NCBI GenBank assembly: GCA_900708905.1
Contig: CAADRB010000038.1
Span: forward strand, 13,698-77,697
DNA: 64,000 nt
Source: Hymenolepis diminuta
Taxonomy: Eukaryota; Platyhelminthes; Cestoda; Cyclophyllidea; Hymenolepididae
Direction: 5' to 3'
The translations under genes and the position numbers were made by a program. The notes under the pieces were generated by a model. That model saw only the letters and a program-made list of their open reading frames with translations. It ran no database searches and was not told the origin of the DNA. This document shows, in pieces, positions 60,522 through 64,000 of this stretch. Numbering within the stretch: the first letter of the stretch is position 1; the number at the start of each line of letters is the position of its first letter.

Positions 60522-60834
60522 TATAATGACGTCGTAGGTCTATCGGTGCCACATCGCTCGAATAGATGGAATAAGTCAAGTTACTCATGTCGCCAGATCA
60601 TTTCAGAGGTGGCAGACAAGCCACTCCAATTTATTAATAAGTAAATTAGTTTATATACGAAATATTTCTTCGTTAGACGTCAGTCGCGTCTCTGCATGAC
60701 GATCAACATCTGTTTAGGTATCTATGTGCAAACATGGAAGCCCACAGCAGGACCGCCTGTGGACATTATAGTAGAGATCTTATCACCAGTCAATCATTTC
60801 TAATCATCAGGTGATGATAGACATCTGCTGTCTT
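60522..60834 (-). repeat. LTR-like repeat, copy 5 (near full length)
   Basis: On the minus strand it starts TGTCTATCATCACC and matches copy 1 throughout, including GATAAGATCTCTACTATAATG, the TATATAAAC box and AATAAA near 60635-60660, and the block ending in GATGTGGCACCGATAGACC. No protein-coding interior is recognisable on either side, so it may be a solo LTR or a miniature element. I see no obvious target-site duplication. Confidence 0.65.
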
Positions 60835-62072
60835 TGACCGTTATAACACAGTTAAGCCATCAAAATAGCCACAAATCTGAGATCTCAATATTAGCAGGCA
60901 ATTCCTTTAATGGTAGACATTACTCCAAAATTAGGCAAAGCAACGACACTGCACTTTAACTTATTTTAACAAATATGCAAATTTTATGAACCGTTAATAA
61001 TAAAGAGTTAATTAATTTTTCGTAGATAAAAAGGATTTAAATGTCTTTATCCTTCTTACCCATATATAAATATGAGTACAATGAAGCCGGTAATTAGGCA
61101 GCCCTAGGATGAGGCTTAACCATTCCAGGTTTTATGATTAGTAATTTGACAATGTAGGCGTCTAGTTAGCAATAGGAAGTAATAATCGTATGCTGCAATG
61201 TTTATGAAGCAACACAGCGACAAACCGGTTTAAAGAATGAAGAATTTACTTTAAGTCATATTTGAGAAAAATGGAATTCACTCAAATTAGAAATAAATTT
61301 GATGTGCTTGTTCTCCACACAAATATGTGGGCCTGATGAATTTGGTCAACATAATTTTTAAAATTCCAGAAACATAAATATTTAAATTTTCCGTTTTGTT
61401 TCATTTTTAAAATCCAAAAAACTCCTCAAGATTTTGTTCATTTACCGACAAATACGTTATCTTCATATATTACTAAGTGAATTTCCTTCCGAGGGGACTC
61501 ACTTAAATCCAAATTCGATATGCGGTAATTTGACTTATTTTTGACAAAAATGGAATCCTATTCCGTTATGTCCTCTTTATATGATATCAGATGAAGGTGA
61601 ATGTAAACACTTAAAAATAAACATTGAAATAACATCGAAGTCCTGGCATGTAATTACTCATTGTTAAGAAACAACTATGACCAGCATTTTGCAGAAAGCA
61701 AAGTATTATTCACATATTTGATTTAAATAGAAATATTAAAATATTATTTAATCTGAAAAAAATATCCGTGTCACTATTCCAGTATTTAACTTCTATTTCT
61801 TTACTTTTTCTTGTTTATAAAAGAATGCTAAACTTGTACGATTTTAATTCCCTCGGGAATTTCGGTTAGTGAGACTTTGATGTTGCTCTGATTCCGTAAC
61901 TTGCTTTCCATTACAGTGGATTGTTTCATATATTTTGATAAGTATATTTTCTTGGTAGGCTATTTTGTCCAAGTTTAACTCCTTATTATGACTTGCTCCA
62001 TTCTGAAAAAAATATTTTATAATAAAACCCTGTATTTCTTTAATATACATTATTGTTTCAGGTTATTTTAAA

Positions 62073-62850
62073 ATGGATCCCCTCGTAATCACCAAAGAGA
62101 GTGATAATTCAGCTGAGGTAAATATTTTATCATTGTTTCCTACCACTATTTTGTGTACTTTATATAGTCATTCAATAGATTCCGTATTTTTTAATTTGCA
62201 TAGTCTGTTTATATTATTTTGAGTTTATTAATTGCTACCTAATTTTCTTAATGATCTTCATTTATATCAAATGCCGTCTTAAGGCTTTCGTTGAATTAAT
62301 CCCATTGATTATGTTCAACGTTTGTTTTGGTGTTCTAATTGTGCTGAACTTTAAATGCCATTTCATTTAACTTTTTATCAGAACGAAAATAAAGTACGTC
62401 GGCGACGACCTCGTACACTTTCGGTATCAACAGGTCTAGATGAAACCAGGAGAAATCTTAATGGAATGAACACAGGCCCTTTCCAAATCAGTACCACACC
62501 AGGTTCCCTCAGTAACAAAGTCGTTGGTACCACCTCTAGTAACAATATTGTAAGAGGGGAGTCCCTGTTGGCCAGACATCGTCGCTCAGCGAGTTATGGA
62601 GGTGGGCCTGGCGAAACCATTTTTGGTAATGCCACAAGGGCTGTGGAACAAGCGGAGGAATTCATGATGCAACTATGGCACCAGGTTGGCCGATGGCGTG
62701 TGGTACACTATTCAAAACTCCCTGAATGGCTGAGAGATAATGACTACCTCTTATGGGGCCACAGGCCCCAACTTGCCTCCTTTCAAATGTGTTTCCGTTC
62801 AATCTTTCGTATTCACACAGAGACGGGCAATATTTGGACGCATCTTGTCG
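62073..62850 (+). CDS. ADIPOR: Adiponectin receptor-like PAQR protein, 5' part
   Basis: Two coding exons are visible: 62073-62117 (15 codons from ATG) and 62382-62850, the second ending in mid-codon at a GT donor; the rest lies beyond the window. PAQR receptors of the AdipoR1/2 type are seven-helix membrane proteins with a zinc site and probable ceramidase activity. The visible 171 residues are the cytosolic N-terminus and the entry to helix 1: AEEFMMQLWHQVGRWRVVHY, then LPEWLRDNDYLLWGHRPQLASF, and CFRSIFRIHTETGNIWTHLVG, nearly identical to AdipoR (AEEFVYKVWEGRWRVI...LPDWLKDNDYLLHGHRPPMPSF...CFKSIFRIHTETGNIWTHLLG). The less conserved start has an Arg-rich stretch (VRRRRPRT). The zinc ligands are not in the window. 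An acceptor just upstream (62061) suggests a non-coding first exon or spliced-leader addition. Confidence 0.93.
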
Positions 62851-64000
62851 GTTAGTTAGACTAAATTTACGAACATTTTTATCTATCGCCGTATTTAGTT
62901 ATGATGTTCTGTTCATTCATATGTGCGTTATTAAAACACAATGTTATTTGGATTTCATGGGTTTGCAAAAACAAGGATTATTTTGGAGAAGTGTCAGAAT
63001 GCGAGTTTCTTAAATGGAGTTCAATCTGAACGTATTTCCCTTTCCAGGTTTAGCATAGGAGTACAATTTCCTTAACTAGATTAGAGAAGCAGGCTCTATG
63101 ATAAAGATTTTTGAGATGTTACAAATTTCGAGAGAAAGTGGTATATCTGGTAACATTTGTTTAGCAAATTGCTATTTGATTTTCTCCATATAACCAGCCC
63201 AACAAACTTTGAACCGACGTCATTTTAAGTTTAAATTTCTTGTGACCATGCTTTATCTAAGATTTCTTTTAAGATTTTTTTACTTGGTGTATTCCGAAGT
63301 TGTATCGCCATTTATAATGTCATTTACCGAAATTTGCATGATTTTGAGTCGGACCGACTCAATCATGATTTCACGTGGTTATTTAAACTAAAAAAAACAG
63401 GAGAAAGAGAGCATAGAAGCAAGGAGAAGTCGGCTGATATGGCTGAGCTGTCAGCATATGTTGCTCACGTATTCATGCGATTATATAAAAATTAATCTCT
63501 AAAGAGGTTCATTCTAAGACCCTTCTAGTAAAGAAACGTGGAGCTCATCTTATTAGGTACAGTACTCCATATCTAACGGTATTATTTGAGGTCGTTGTGC
63601 TCAAAATGTATGTACAAAATGTGAGTCGAGTTATTTGATAGACTAAGCAAAAACGGTTTTTTTGAGGTACCTGATTCTGATGGATTCAATTTCTAACTTA
63701 TAGATTTGAGTTCATTTTCGTTGAAATTTTTTAAATAAAAAATTCCAGTTTTATCCTAGAAGGAGGAATAGTGATTTAACTGAATAATCCTCACATGCGC
63801 ATTCTATTTTCCAATTGTGGGTAATTCTTACTTTCGTAAGATTGGGGGATCATCTAAGAAATACTAGGAACAAAGACCCATTTAAATACGAGAGAATGAG
63901 GTTGATTTGCCAGTCTGGAATGAAAGGAACCGAAAGCTTTTGTTAGCTCAATGCTATCATGCATTCTAAAAACGCATTAAGGAATCGACTCCATACGCTA
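62851..64000 (+). other. AdipoR-like intron running off the window
   Basis: The donor GTTAGT follows 62850. I searched all three plus frames of the remaining 1150 bases for the expected helix-1 sequence and found none, so the next exon is outside the window. No repeat is recognised here. Confidence 0.6.

Larger units (their letters stand above)
58602..62072. other. Divergent intergenic region, PIGV / AdipoR-like
   Basis: Contains the upstream regions of both genes and two LTR-like copies in opposite orientation (59337-59430 plus; 60522-60834 minus). Between them, a 107-codon open stretch at 59995-60318 (minus) might be retroelement remains but has no motif I can name. A splice acceptor (tattgtttcag) ends at 62061, just before the AdipoR-like start codon, so its 5' UTR is probably split. 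Confidence 0.55.

Noticed and set aside
1..64000. CRISPR arrays, bacterial operons, prophage or plasmid features
   Set aside because: The window is intron-bearing metazoan nuclear DNA; no regular short repeats with spacers or prokaryotic gene clusters occur.

Overview
The window is AT-rich eukaryotic DNA carrying six confidently modelled or recognisable genes, several repeat families, one assembly gap (347 N) and one isolated N. The protein families are metazoan: a DOCK-type Rac activator, PIG-V, DPM3, an NXF-type mRNA export protein and an adiponectin/progestin receptor. The very short introns (about 29-45 nt), concentrated at the 5' end of the large gene and followed by kilobase introns, fit a parasitic flatworm. 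A cyclophyllidean tapeworm such as Hymenolepis is my best guess, but a trematode is not excluded. The species is inference, not something read directly.

Layout. 57-1934 (minus) is a broken Ty3-like LTR retroelement with an LTR at its upstream end. Relatives of that LTR recur at about 3838, 13868, 59337 and 60522. 2916-3539 (minus) is an intronless ORF for a La-motif protein. 8580-9494 (minus) is a four-exon gene of unknown function. 10939-11211 (plus) is DPM3. 11575-13016 (minus) is a five-exon, 422-residue NXF-like protein that has the NTF2-like and TAP-C/UBA domains but no RRM or leucine-rich repeats. 14337-52823 (plus) is a complete 30-exon DOCK-B (DOCK3/4-type) gene of about 2126 residues, with SH3, DHR1, DHR2 and a proline-rich tail. 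56994-58601 (minus) is PIGV. 62073 onwards (plus) is the 5' part of an AdipoR/PAQR gene cut by the window edge.

Organisation. From 8.6 kb on, neighbouring genes alternate in strand, giving divergent pairs (unknown/DPM3, NXF-like/DOCK, PIGV/AdipoR) and convergent pairs (DPM3/NXF-like, DOCK/PIGV). There is no operon. DPM3 stabilises the enzyme that makes dolichol-phosphate-mannose, and PIG-V uses that donor in GPI-anchor synthesis, so two genes here belong to one pathway; their proximity may be chance. The introns of DOCK hold about ten copies of a tRNA-derived SINE-like repeat, mostly antisense to the gene.

The most unusual items are the NXF-like protein without its cargo-binding half, the intronless La-motif ORF with an added cysteine cluster and altered RNA-contact positions, and the dispersed LTR family with one copy in the NXF-like/DOCK divergent promoter region. 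Exon boundaries were placed by reading GT-AG sites and checking phase by hand; no alignment or transcript data were available.
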